The translations under genes were made by a program, and so were the position numbers. A stretch of 64,000 bases of DNA from an endosymbiont of Lamellibrachia barhami. Its GTDB lineage: Bacteria; Pseudomonadota; Gammaproteobacteria; Chromatiales; Chromatiaceae. Positions 37,956-45,974 of the stretch are shown here, piece after piece. Position 1 is the first letter of the stretch; each line of letters opens with the position of its first letter. The stretch covers positions 1,036,495-1,100,494 of the forward strand of contig NZ_JAAVSH020000001.1 in the NCBI RefSeq assembly GCF_011947365.2. Direction: 5' to 3'. The notes beneath the pieces were generated by a model, which saw nothing but the letters and a program-made list of their open reading frames with translations, had not been told where the DNA came from and did not search any database.

Positions 37956-38109
37956 GTAGGTCGGGTTAGATGCGCACTATGCCAAGCATGAATTTCGTGG
38001 CTTGGCTTGCCGCGCATCGTAACCCGACGCAGTTTTGTCGGATTACGTCGCGCGTAAATGTTGAGACAAATAGCAGATTTGTGCCACTGCGCGCCTAATC
38101 CGACCTACG
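37956..38109. repeat. Imperfect palindromic element bounded by GTAGGTCGG/CCGACCTAC (family C)
   Basis: The element starts GTAGGTCGGGTTAGATGCGC and ends GCGCCTAATCCGACCTACG. It contains two nested inverted units (GTCGGGTTAGATGCGC with GCGCATCGTAACCCGAC, and GTCGGATTACGTCGCGC with GCGCGCCTAATCCGAC). It fills most of the 400-base gap between the PEP-CTERM-like and PpiC genes; the rest (37734-37955) is AT-rich with no ORF. It has the size and form of a MITE, but no transposase or clear target duplication was seen. Confidence 0.75.
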
Positions 38110-38133
38110 CCATATTGTGCTGAATAGTTACAA

Positions 38134-39060
38134 TCAGCCTTCCTCTCTCTTTTTCAGGCCGGCCTGCTCATTGAATTCGAGTTTGCTTTTTGCCCGCAGA
38201 CCCTGAATGTACTCGCTGAGTACCTTTTGCTGCAGTTCGGTCATCAACGCCTTGCGGACCGACTCAAGAGCAAGGGCGGGCTGTTCTCTTGTCTCTTCCA
38301 GCAGAATGACATGCCATCCGAACTGGGTCTTCACGGGTACTTTGGTATAACTGCCGGTCTCCATCGTCTTGACGGTATCGGAGAAGGGTTTAACCATCTG
38401 ATCTCCATCAAACCAACCCAGGTCTCCACCGTTTTTACCCGTAGGTCCGGTAGAGTGAGTTTTGGCCAATTCAGCAAAATCAGCATCCTGTTCCAGTTCG
38501 GTAATGAGTGACTTGGCCTGCGCCTCCTCTTTGACAAGGATGTGCCGTGCTTTGTACTCAACCGAGGACTTCCCCGCGTATTTTTCATCGTATAGCTGCT
38601 GTAGATCCGCATCACTGGGCAGGTTGGCTTTGACGTGCTCCTGAATTGCGGTCTGGGTCAGCAGTTTGGCGCGTAGCAGCGCCAGTGTGGCAGCGACTTC
38701 AGGACGTTTATCAATTTTTTTCGCTTCCGCATCCTGGGCGACGATCAGCACATTGGCCAGTTCGTTGAGCACCGTCATCTGCATCTCCTGGGATTTGTCG
38801 GCACCGGGGATGCGGCCGGCACGATCCTGGAAGTAGATGCCGTACATGGGTTTGGTGACCGGCTGTCCGTTCACGGTGAGCAGCACGTCCGGAGTCAGCA
38901 CCGTGTCGTTACGGGGATGGGTCGGCGGCAGGATCGCAGAGCGTTTCTCTTCACTGGCCGGTGCGGCAGTTTTCTGATTGTCGCTGCTGTCGGCTTTTTG
39001 GCTGCAGCCAATAAGGAGTGCTACGCTGCAGAGTGTAGTTACGAGAAGTTGTTTCTTCAT
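38134..39060 (-). CDS. PpiC-type peptidyl-prolyl isomerase lipoprotein
   Basis: 308 residues. The lipobox ends in LLIGC near residue 19, so the protein is lipid-anchored. A SurA-like N-terminal helical region (about 60-155) is followed by a parvulin domain (about 165-265): ARHILVKEEAQAKSLITELE, then THSTGPTGKNGGDLGWFDGD and FGWHVILLEETRE. It helps outer-membrane or periplasmic proteins fold. It is first of a leftward run before yciI and yciB only in strand, since these lie upstream of it (39.1-40.1 kb), forming a likely yciB-yciI-ppiC operon. Confidence 0.92.
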   Translation of the reverse strand: MKKQLLVTTLCSVALLIGCSQKADSSDNQKTAAPASEEKRSAILPPTHPRNDTVLTPDVLLTVNGQPVTKPMYGIYFQDRAGRIPGADKSQEMQMTVLNELANVLIVAQDAEAKKIDKRPEVAATLALLRAKLLTQTAIQEHVKANLPSDADLQQLYDEKYAGKSSVEYKARHILVKEEAQAKSLITELEQDADFAELAKTHSTGPTGKNGGDLGWFDGDQMVKPFSDTVKTMETGSYTKVPVKTQFGWHVILLEETREQPALALESVRKALMTELQQKVLSEYIQGLRAKSKLEFNEQAGLKKREEG

Positions 39061-39132
39061 TGTTGGACCTTTGATGGATAAAATTTGGTTTGAATTCTAG
39101 TTGGCGTTCGTAGGAGCGGCGAGGATCTTCAT

Positions 39133-39435
39133 TTAACCCGGCAGAACCTTCTTGAAAGGTTTCACCGTCACTCGGTTATAGACGCCGGCCGTTACATAGG
39201 GGTCGCTATTGGCCCACTCGCGGGCGTCTTCCAGGCTGGGGAATTCCGCCACCACAAGGCTGCCACTGAAACCTGCCGCTCCCGGATCTTCTGAATCGAT
39301 GGCTGGGTGTGGGCCTGCCAGCAACAACCGTCCCTCCTGTTGCAGTTTTTTCAGTCGCTGCAGATGATCCGGGCGAGTCTTCAGCCGTTGCTCAAGGCTC
39401 CCTTCATGATCTTCTGCGATGATGGCGTAAAACAT
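39133..39435 (-). CDS. yciI: YciI family protein
   Basis: 100 residues, a single YCII domain of dimeric ferredoxin-like fold: [20 protein letters not shown] at the start with the conserved His-Asp pair region ([13 protein letters not shown]) and the C-terminal [17 protein letters not shown]. The reaction is unknown. It starts three bases after the yciB stop, as often seen beside yciB in gammaproteobacteria. Confidence 0.9.
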   Translation of the reverse strand: MFYAIIAEDHEGSLEQRLKTRPDHLQRLKKLQQEGRLLLAGPHPAIDSEDPGAAGFSGSLVVAEFPSLEDAREWANSDPYVTAGVYNRVTVKPFKKVLPG

Positions 39436-39438
39436 GCT

Positions 39439-40104
39439 TCAATTCTCCTCAGGCGTTTCCTCAGTATCCCGCATATGACGCGCCAGGTAGAACGCCTGCA
39501 GAATAATGAAGACCATTGTCAGGCCCATCATGCCGAAAAGTTTGAAATTTACCCAACTCTCTTCAAGAGACTTTGCATTAAGGCACATTTCCAACTCATT
39601 TGACTGAAACAGGGTGCTGCACTGGTCGAAATCGATCTCTGTAATGCCTGTTTGAAGGATCAGGGCCTGTTCGGCAATAAAAAAGTCGTTGGCCACGTAG
39701 AGGTTGAGAAAACCAAGCAGGATGAAGAAGAGCCCCCAGGTGGTATTCAGCTTTCGCCAGATGAGTGACGGGACATTAATGCTGCCCCCCATCATTCGTT
39801 CCAGCAGGGGTTTTTTCCCAACAAACAGACTGGCGAGAAATACTCCACCGAAAAGCCAGTTGATGACCGAGGGCTTCCACATTATAAAGGTGCGATCCTG
39901 CAGAATGAGGGTCAGGCCCCCGAAGATAACCAGGATCCCCAATGTGATGAGATGCATCTTCTCAACATGGCGGTGGCGCAGCCAGCCATATCCCACCTGG
40001 ACGAAAGACGCAGCAATAGCCACAGCGGTGGCTGCGTAGATCCCATACAGTTTGTATGCGACAAAGAAAAGTATGACCGGGAAAAAATCGGCTAGAAACT
40101 TCAT
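39439..40104 (-). CDS. yciB: Inner-membrane septation protein A (YciB)
   Basis: 221 residues, longer than the usual 180. It opens with MKFLADFFPVILFFVAYKLY, and has WKPSVINWLFGGVFLASLFV and WGLFFILLGFLNLYVAND blocks typical of YciB, giving five membrane helices. An insertion (about 150-185, FIAEQALILQTGITEIDFDQ and following, with CSTLFQSNELEMC) sits between the fourth and last helices and may form a periplasmic or cytoplasmic loop with two Cys. YciB acts at the envelope with division and elongation proteins. Followed by yciI. Confidence 0.92.
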   Translation of the reverse strand: MKFLADFFPVILFFVAYKLYGIYAATAVAIAASFVQVGYGWLRHRHVEKMHLITLGILVIFGGLTLILQDRTFIMWKPSVINWLFGGVFLASLFVGKKPLLERMMGGSINVPSLIWRKLNTTWGLFFILLGFLNLYVANDFFIAEQALILQTGITEIDFDQCSTLFQSNELEMCLNAKSLEESWVNFKLFGMMGLTMVFIILQAFYLARHMRDTEETPEEN

Positions 40105-40170
40105 TCCAGTATCGAGTCCTTAGTGCTTTATCTACGTGATAATTACGGTAATTATTACATTGATAATGTA

Positions 40171-40947
40171 CTAGTGTAACGTGCGCTGGGCGCTCCATTT
40201 GTGAAAGTAACGCAATACAATATCACGCACATTATCCGGGTAGTTTAGCGCCTCCATCTGCTCCATTCCCTGCCTGAAAAAACCGGCCGCATCCTCTGGC
40301 AGTTTTTCCACGAGATTTCCGTATGCCTCTTCCATCAGTTCGCTGCGGTGACTGCGAGTGGCGATAATCGCACGGTTGAGCAGGAGCACACGCCAGGGGC
40401 GGTTGGGGTTGCTCCTGTCCCGGTCGCTCTGCAATAGCGGTGACACCGCATCCTGAATCTCCCCGGTGAGAAGATAGAGTTGTTCAAGGTGTAAAGGTTC
40501 CCCGACCGAGTTGGCCAGAATCGCCAGTGCATTCACCACGGGTTCCAGGGTGCTCAATTCACCGCATTGGCGGGCTATCCAGATAGCGAGGGGGAAGGTG
40601 AGATTTTCCAGTTCACGACTGTGTCTCTCCATTTTCAGGTTTTTGGCGCAGATGGAGATATCGATCAGCAGATTGATGCCGTAGTCTCCAAGTTCATGTA
40701 TGTCATGATTTGCCGTCGTCGACTGATCTTCCCTGCGTTGCTCGGAGATTGGGGCGCAATCGATACGGCAGTTGTCGAGTGCTCTGAGCAGGTCAAAAAG
40801 CTTGTGCATAGCCTGCATGATGAGATCCGGTGGCTGGATATCTCCAGAGGATGGCTGGCCGACATCTTCGTAAGCCTCGGCCACGTCATTGGCGAGGTCA
40901 TGGAAACTGTCGGCAATTGAGTTGATATCCACAAGCGGTAGTTGCAT
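40171..40947 (-). CDS. Helical soluble protein, function unknown
   Basis: 258 residues from the ATG at 40947; the longer frame to 41079 adds an unlikely stretch antisense to the neighbouring gene. The protein is rich in alpha-helix (SIADSFHDLANDVAEAYEDV, HELGDYGINLLIDISICAKN, EALNYPDNVRDIVLRYFHKW) and has no signal or membrane segment. The repeating helices could form an alpha-solenoid. No family is recognised. It diverges from the GlcG/HbpS-type gene. Confidence 0.65.
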   Translation of the reverse strand: MQLPLVDINSIADSFHDLANDVAEAYEDVGQPSSGDIQPPDLIMQAMHKLFDLLRALDNCRIDCAPISEQRREDQSTTANHDIHELGDYGINLLIDISICAKNLKMERHSRELENLTFPLAIWIARQCGELSTLEPVVNALAILANSVGEPLHLEQLYLLTGEIQDAVSPLLQSDRDRSNPNRPWRVLLLNRAIIATRSHRSELMEEAYGNLVEKLPEDAAGFFRQGMEQMEALNYPDNVRDIVLRYFHKWSAQRTLH

Positions 40948-41051
40948 GCCCGGATTGTAACAGGCAGTGGTGGCTTCGTCTTCTGCCCTTCTGGCATCCT
41001 GGTGAGACCTGTAGGATGGTCTCGAAATCGATGCCAAACAGGGGCGCAGAT

Positions 41052-41564
41052 ATGTTGAAACAGTACAAAAACCTCTCATTGGTTGGTTGTTTTCTACTCA
41101 TTTTACTCTCTCTCTCAACCCAGGGGGTGGCGGATGACACCATCAGCATCAGGATCATCGGCATGGAGTTGGCGCGTGATATTGCAGATGCAGCAGTTTT
41201 GGCCTGCCGTGCCAGGGGATATCAGGTCAGCGCGGTTGTGGTCGATCGCAACGGGGATATCCGTGCTGCTTTACGGGATGACCTCGCCTCCAGGTTTACC
41301 CTGCAGATCGCCGAGGAGAAGGCGAATGCCGTGGTGATATCCGGGCTTAAATCCGGGGAATTCAGGGAGAAACGGCAGGATATCCGGCAGGAAATGAACC
41401 ATGTTCGTGGAATATTGATGATGGTGGGAGGCGTCCCAATCAATGCAGCGGGAAGCAGACTTGGCGCAGTGGGGGTCAGCGGAGCGCCAGGCGGGGAAAA
41501 AGATGAGGCCTGCGCAATCAAGGGGCTTGAGTCGGTTGAAGAACGGCTTGAGTTTGCTGAGTGA
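41052..41564 (+). CDS. GlcG/HbpS-family periplasmic protein
   Basis: 170 residues from the ATG at 41052 with a signal peptide (about 8-30, STQGVADD). The GlcG/HbpS fold shows in AAVLACRARGYQVSAVVVDR and GDIRAALRDDLASRFTLQIA with EEKANAVVISGLKS, then GVPINAAGSRLGAVGVSGAP near the end. Some members bind haem or sense redox, others (GlcG) are of unknown role. It converges on the NYN-domain gene. Confidence 0.85.
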   Translation: MLKQYKNLSLVGCFLLILLSLSTQGVADDTISIRIIGMELARDIADAAVLACRARGYQVSAVVVDRNGDIRAALRDDLASRFTLQIAEEKANAVVISGLKSGEFREKRQDIRQEMNHVRGILMMVGGVPINAAGSRLGAVGVSGAPGGEKDEACAIKGLESVEERLEFAE

Positions 41565-41583
41565 TGAAACAACGGCAGAATGG

Positions 41584-42057
41584 TTAGAGTAATAGGTCTT
41601 CGTCAATGGGGTGATAGATACTCGTGGCATCAATGAGCGAGTTGGCTGTGAGCGGCGCTACGCCATAGACTTCAGTAGTAACGCCATAATCCTCATCGAT
41701 CTTTTTCAGCAGTAGATCAAAGTCTCCATCACCAGACAGCAGTACCACGGTGTCAACGTCTCTTGCTGACTCCATCACATCAATGGTGATACCAACGTCC
41801 CAATCACCTTTGGCAGAGCCGTCACTCCGCTGAATATAGGGTTTGAGCTTTACTGTGAAGCCGATTTTCCTGAGTGCATTTTGAAATTTCAGTTGTTTGT
41901 CGTCACCTCGATGAATGGCATAAGCGACTGCGGAAACAATCTCTCCCCCGGCGTTTACTCGCTGCCAAAGATTCCGATAATTAAATTGGCGGCCGTAGGC
42001 CTGTCGCGTGGTGTAGTAGATGTTTTGCACATCGACGAAAATAGCGATTTTTTTCAC
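41584..42057 (-). CDS. NYN-domain (LabA/DUF88-type) ribonuclease-like protein
   Basis: 157 residues from the GTG at 42057, which gives the clean VKKIAIFVDVQNIYYTTRQA start; the frame extends upstream but without domain sequence. The PIN-like NYN domain has its acidic residues in FVDVQNIY, KGDWDVGITIDVME and VVLLSGDGDFDLLLKKIDED. NYN proteins cut structured RNA or serve in RNA turnover. No toxin-like partner gene is adjacent. Confidence 0.85.
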   Translation of the reverse strand: MKKIAIFVDVQNIYYTTRQAYGRQFNYRNLWQRVNAGGEIVSAVAYAIHRGDDKQLKFQNALRKIGFTVKLKPYIQRSDGSAKGDWDVGITIDVMESARDVDTVVLLSGDGDFDLLLKKIDEDYGVTTEVYGVAPLTANSLIDATSIYHPIDEDLLL

Positions 42058-42343
42058 GGCAGGGACCTGTTGGTGAGATAAATATCCTCGAACAAAGATG
42101 ACCCTATACCAACAGGCGGGGGGTGTGAAGTCCCGCTGTTCTTCCCAACCTTCATTGCGGAACCCGGGATACCGGCTAAAGATTTTCATCCATTTGCCGC
42201 ATATAGGTGAGGTACTACATTTTGTTGGCTGCCCACGTACTGAGACAGCGCTCTGTCAGGGCCTTCTCATCGGCGTTGGTAACGGCGTTAACCGAAGACA
42301 TACAAGCCGTCAAGAAACCGGCGCATTGGCGATGTTCCGGCTG

Positions 42344-42505
42344 GGAGCCTGTCGGATTTAGGTGATCGTAGCGAGCATGGTGGGAGAGCGAGGACAAATT
42401 TCTACGATTTTGAGGCGCATAGTGAGCCTACGTAACGAAAAACCGGGGGTATTTGGCCCGCTCTCCCATCAGCGCAGTAGATTAATCCTAAGTCCGACAG
42501 ACTCC
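42344..42505. repeat. 162-base inverted-repeat element (family B)
   Basis: Bounded by GGAGCCTGTCGGATTTAGG and CCTAAGTCCGACAGACTCC. The inner parts also pair (GGTGGGAGAGCG with CGCTCTCCCATC), leaving a central section of about 70 bases. It lies 16 bases before the response-regulator start at 42521, so it covers the promoter area of the signalling locus. The 42058-42343 stretch before it holds no gene I can support. Shape and dispersed arms (11.27 and 29.55 kb) suggest a MITE. Confidence 0.75.
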
Positions 42506-42520
42506 TAAAAGAAGGAAAAA

Positions 42521-43447
42521 ATGAACCAAGATCAGAAAATTATCCTCGTGGTCGATGACGAGCCCCTCAATCTGACGATCATCTGTGATTATCTGGAATC
42601 CGCTGATGCCGGATACCGGTGGGAGACGGCGGAGGATGGCGCAGCCGCTTGGGAGATGCTGGAGCAGGCGCCGCATCGATATGCCGCAATCCTGCTCGAC
42701 CGCATGATGCCTCGCATGGATGGTATGGATGTTCTCTCACGCATCAACCACCATCCGCTCCTGAAAGAGATCCCGGTCATTATGCAAACCGCCCGTGCTT
42801 CCAAAGAGGATATCGAGGAGGGCATCAAGGCCGGCGCATACTATTACCTCACCAAACCGTTCAGGGAAGAGGTGCTGGTCTCAATTGTACGAACGGCGGT
42901 TAACGACCAGCTGCGCTACCTGAACATCAGGAGAGCATTGGACAGCAACAGATTTACTCTCGGTCTGTTGCAATCGTGCCGTTTTCAATTCCGCTCGCTG
43001 AACGAAGCACGTGATCTCTCTAACTTATTGGCGCAGGCCTGCCCAGACCCTGAAACCGTTATCACCGGGCTCAATGAATTGATGATAAATGCGGTGGAAC
43101 ACGGAAACCTCGGGATCGGCCATGAAGAGAAGGGACGGCTCAACGAAACGGGCAACTGGGAGAAGGAGGTCAACAGACGCCTCGGGCTGCCAGAGATGCG
43201 AAACAAACAGGTGGAGGTAACATTCGAGCGCCGCGATGGAGAGATCCATGTTCATATCACAGACCAGGGTGAGGGTTTTGATTGGACCCCCTATCTGGAG
43301 ATATCAGTGGAGAGGGGGAGCGATAACCATGGCCGGGGGATCGCGCTGGCGCGGCTTATTAGCTTCAGTCGGCTGAAGTACCTGGGCAAAGGCAACCGGG
43401 TGCTCGCTGTCATTAGCGATCCAGCATCCGCCCAGAGTGAAGAATGA
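42521..43447 (+). CDS. Response regulator with RsbW-like ATPase output domain
   Basis: 308 residues. The receiver (about 6-125) has the VVDDEPLNL acidic pair, phospho-acceptor Asp in ILLDRMMPRMDG (near 67) and Lys in YYLTKPFREE. After a helical linker, a GHKL domain of the anti-sigma-factor (RsbW/SpoIIAB) type follows: N-box GLNELMINAVEHGNLG near 185, VHITDQGEGFDW near 245 and HGRGIALARLIS near 270. There is no HisKA domain, so it is not a hybrid kinase. It could phosphorylate a STAS anti-sigma antagonist or bind a sigma factor when the receiver is modified. It overlaps the next gene by ATGA. Confidence 0.9.
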   Translation: MNQDQKIILVVDDEPLNLTIICDYLESADAGYRWETAEDGAAAWEMLEQAPHRYAAILLDRMMPRMDGMDVLSRINHHPLLKEIPVIMQTARASKEDIEEGIKAGAYYYLTKPFREEVLVSIVRTAVNDQLRYLNIRRALDSNRFTLGLLQSCRFQFRSLNEARDLSNLLAQACPDPETVITGLNELMINAVEHGNLGIGHEEKGRLNETGNWEKEVNRRLGLPEMRNKQVEVTFERRDGEIHVHITDQGEGFDWTPYLEISVERGSDNHGRGIALARLISFSRLKYLGKGNRVLAVISDPASAQSEE

Positions 43448-45957
43448 ATGCTGGTGACTCAGTGATGACAGCCCCTGAGAGCAGACTGCAACTTGATAAC
43501 AAGCATATCCACCAGGAGGCATTCAATCGCTCGGAAGACGCGATCCTGCTGCTGCAAGGTGAGACATTTATCGACTGTAATCCAGCGGCAGTCAGGATGC
43601 TGCATGCTGCAGACAAGTCGGAAGTACTGAACTCACACCCGGCTGACCTCTCGCCGGAACGACAACCTGACGGCCGCCTCTCCAGCGAAAAGGCGACGAA
43701 AATGATCATCACGGCGCTGGAATCGCACTTTCACCGCTTCGAATGGTGGCATCGGCGTGTCGACGGTGAGGAGTTCCCCTGTGAAGTAACACTCACCACA
43801 CTCCATGTCGGTGACGAAACTCTCCTCCATGTCACCTGGCGTGATCTAACCGAAGAGAAAGCTGCCCAACAGCAACATCAACTCCTGGAGGCCGCCTTCA
43901 GGCAGTCGCCCGATGGTATTGCCATAGCTGGAGTGGACGGGATTGTCCGCACTACCAACGAAGCCTGGGCAAGGATGCACGGATATTCGGCAGACGAGCT
44001 TCCCGGCAGACACATTAGCCTCTTCCATACACCTGAGCAGATGGAACGGGATGTAGAGCCCTTCAATCAGGAGGTCGCTGCCCAGGGGGGGTACAGCGGG
44101 GAAGTGGGGCATGTCAGGCAAAATGGCGAGGTCTTTCCAACCTGGATGACTGTCACCCTGTTACGGGACGATGAAGGAGTACCCACCGGTCTGATCGGAT
44201 CGGCACATGACATCTCGGAACGCAAGGCTCAAGAGCATCGTCTTCAGGAGTCCGAGATTCGCTACCGCACCCTTTTCGAACTGGCGCCAAACGCCATAGC
44301 AACGATTGATTTGGAGGATGGTGGATTTGTTCAGTTCAATCGTTTTGTCCATGAAAATCTCGGTTATACCCGGCAGGAGTTCGAAAGATTGAAGATCACG
44401 GATATCGATATCATCGAATCCCCAAAAGAGGTGCAACAACATCTACAGAAGATCAAACAAGAGGGTCATGACGTTTTCGAAACCCAACACCGCACAAAGG
44501 ATGGCCGGATACGAAATGTGGAGGTAATCTGCCAGCTGATCGAGATCGATGGCAGGCAGTTCAATCAATCGGTCTGGCGTGATATCACTGAGCAGAAAAG
44601 ATCGCACAAGGCGCTCAGGCAAGAGATGCAGCGCCGAACCAGTCTCTCCAGGTTGCTGGAGATATCTCTGGAGAGTCATCAGCAGCAGGAGTTATTGCAG
44701 CGATTTCTTGTAGAACTGCTGAACCAGCCACTGATGAAGAACCGCGATCAGGGCGCCATCTTCCTGACCAACGAAGCAGGTGATCAACTGGCCCTCGCGG
44801 TAGAGCATAACCTGGCGAAATATTTTATCAGCCACTGTGCCAGCGTACCCTTCGGCCACTGTCTGTGCGGTCGTGCGGCGTTGCTGGGCAAACCCATTCA
44901 CTCCCTCTGCAGTGACGATCCCAGACATGAGATCCAATTCCCTGGGATGGGATCCCACGGTCACTATGTCATTCCTGTGATCAGTGAGGGACGGACGCAG
45001 GGCGTGATCAGCCTCTATCTCGATGCCGGGACAGAATATGATCCGATGGATGTTGACTATCTCAGCGCTGCGGCGGATATCCTCGCCGGAGCACTCAACC
45101 GCTTGCGTATCGAAGAGAAACTGCAACAACACAGCCTGCATCTGGAGCAGACAGTGAATGAACGTACGAGAGAACTGGCCAAGGCCGCCGCTAAGGCCGA
45201 GGAAGCCAACTTGGCGAAGTCCCGCTTTCTGGCCAATATGTCTCATGAGCTGCGTACGCCGATGCACGCCATTCTCAGCTTTTCCAGCATGGGTATGCAG
45301 CGTCTGAACCAGGCGACTCTGGAAAAACTTGGGGCCTACTTCACCTACATCAATGAGAGTGGTGGCCGGCTGTTGCTTCTACTCAACGGCTTGCTGGATC
45401 TGGCAAAGCTGGAGTCTGACCGGATGTCGATGGAGTACACAGCCTCTGATCTTCAGGAAATTGTCAACCAGCGTGCAACCGAGCAGATGGCCAGATTGGA
45501 GGAACGGGCGCTGACGCTGGAGATTGTCCCGCCAACCTGTGAAACCAGAGGCCGTTTCGATTCGCAACGCATTGGCCAGGTCATCGGCAATCTGTTGGGT
45601 AATGCGATTAAATTCACGCCGTCCGGTCGGCGTATCACCATCGCCTTCAGTAACGGCACGCTCCTCTGCGGACGCCGTAAAGAGGATCAAACCCAGTGCC
45701 TCTCACTACGATTGAGTCTGCGTGATGAAGGCATTGGTATTCCAGAGGATGAGCTGGAGACGGTATTCGACAAGTTTATTCAGAGCAGTAAGACACGCAG
45801 TGAAGGTGGAGGGACAGGTCTGGGGTTGGCGATCAGTAAAGAGATCATAGAGGCCCATGGCGGTAGGATCTGGGCGCAAAACCATCCGCAGGGAGGAGCG
45901 GAATTCATCTTTGAACTACCGGTTGTGCAAGAGCATGGCCGGTCCGGTCATCCATAG
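43444..45957 (+). CDS. PAS-PAS-PAS-GAF sensor histidine kinase
   Basis: 837 residues, no membrane helices. Three PAS-like units (about 20-130, 137-255 and 268-390; the second has FRQSPDGIAIAGVDGIVRTT, the third FELAPNAIATIDLEDGG) lead to a GAF domain (about 415-555, PFGHCLCGRAALLGKPIHSL). HisKA has SHELRTPMHAILSFSS with His near 601. HATPase has LLGNAIKFTPSGR, DEGIGIPEDE and GTGLGLAISKEIIEAHGG. Soluble sensing of a small ligand or redox state is likely. Its catalytic core closely resembles that of the CHASE8 kinase 3 kb downstream. It overlaps the preceding regulator gene. Confidence 0.93.
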   Translation: MNAGDSVMTAPESRLQLDNKHIHQEAFNRSEDAILLLQGETFIDCNPAAVRMLHAADKSEVLNSHPADLSPERQPDGRLSSEKATKMIITALESHFHRFEWWHRRVDGEEFPCEVTLTTLHVGDETLLHVTWRDLTEEKAAQQQHQLLEAAFRQSPDGIAIAGVDGIVRTTNEAWARMHGYSADELPGRHISLFHTPEQMERDVEPFNQEVAAQGGYSGEVGHVRQNGEVFPTWMTVTLLRDDEGVPTGLIGSAHDISERKAQEHRLQESEIRYRTLFELAPNAIATIDLEDGGFVQFNRFVHENLGYTRQEFERLKITDIDIIESPKEVQQHLQKIKQEGHDVFETQHRTKDGRIRNVEVICQLIEIDGRQFNQSVWRDITEQKRSHKALRQEMQRRTSLSRLLEISLESHQQQELLQRFLVELLNQPLMKNRDQGAIFLTNEAGDQLALAVEHNLAKYFISHCASVPFGHCLCGRAALLGKPIHSLCSDDPRHEIQFPGMGSHGHYVIPVISEGRTQGVISLYLDAGTEYDPMDVDYLSAAADILAGALNRLRIEEKLQQHSLHLEQTVNERTRELAKAAAKAEEANLAKSRFLANMSHELRTPMHAILSFSSMGMQRLNQATLEKLGAYFTYINESGGRLLLLLNGLLDLAKLESDRMSMEYTASDLQEIVNQRATEQMARLEERALTLEIVPPTCETRGRFDSQRIGQVIGNLLGNAIKFTPSGRRITIAFSNGTLLCGRRKEDQTQCLSLRLSLRDEGIGIPEDELETVFDKFIQSSKTRSEGGGTGLGLAISKEIIEAHGGRIWAQNHPQGGAEFIFELPVVQEHGRSGHP

Positions 45958-45974
45958 TTGAGTGTAAGACATTG

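Noticed and set aside
37734..38133. Possible CRISPR or phage attachment site in the long repeat-rich gap
   Set aside because: The repeats are inverted and nested, not regularly spaced direct repeats, and no cas, integrase or tRNA gene is near.
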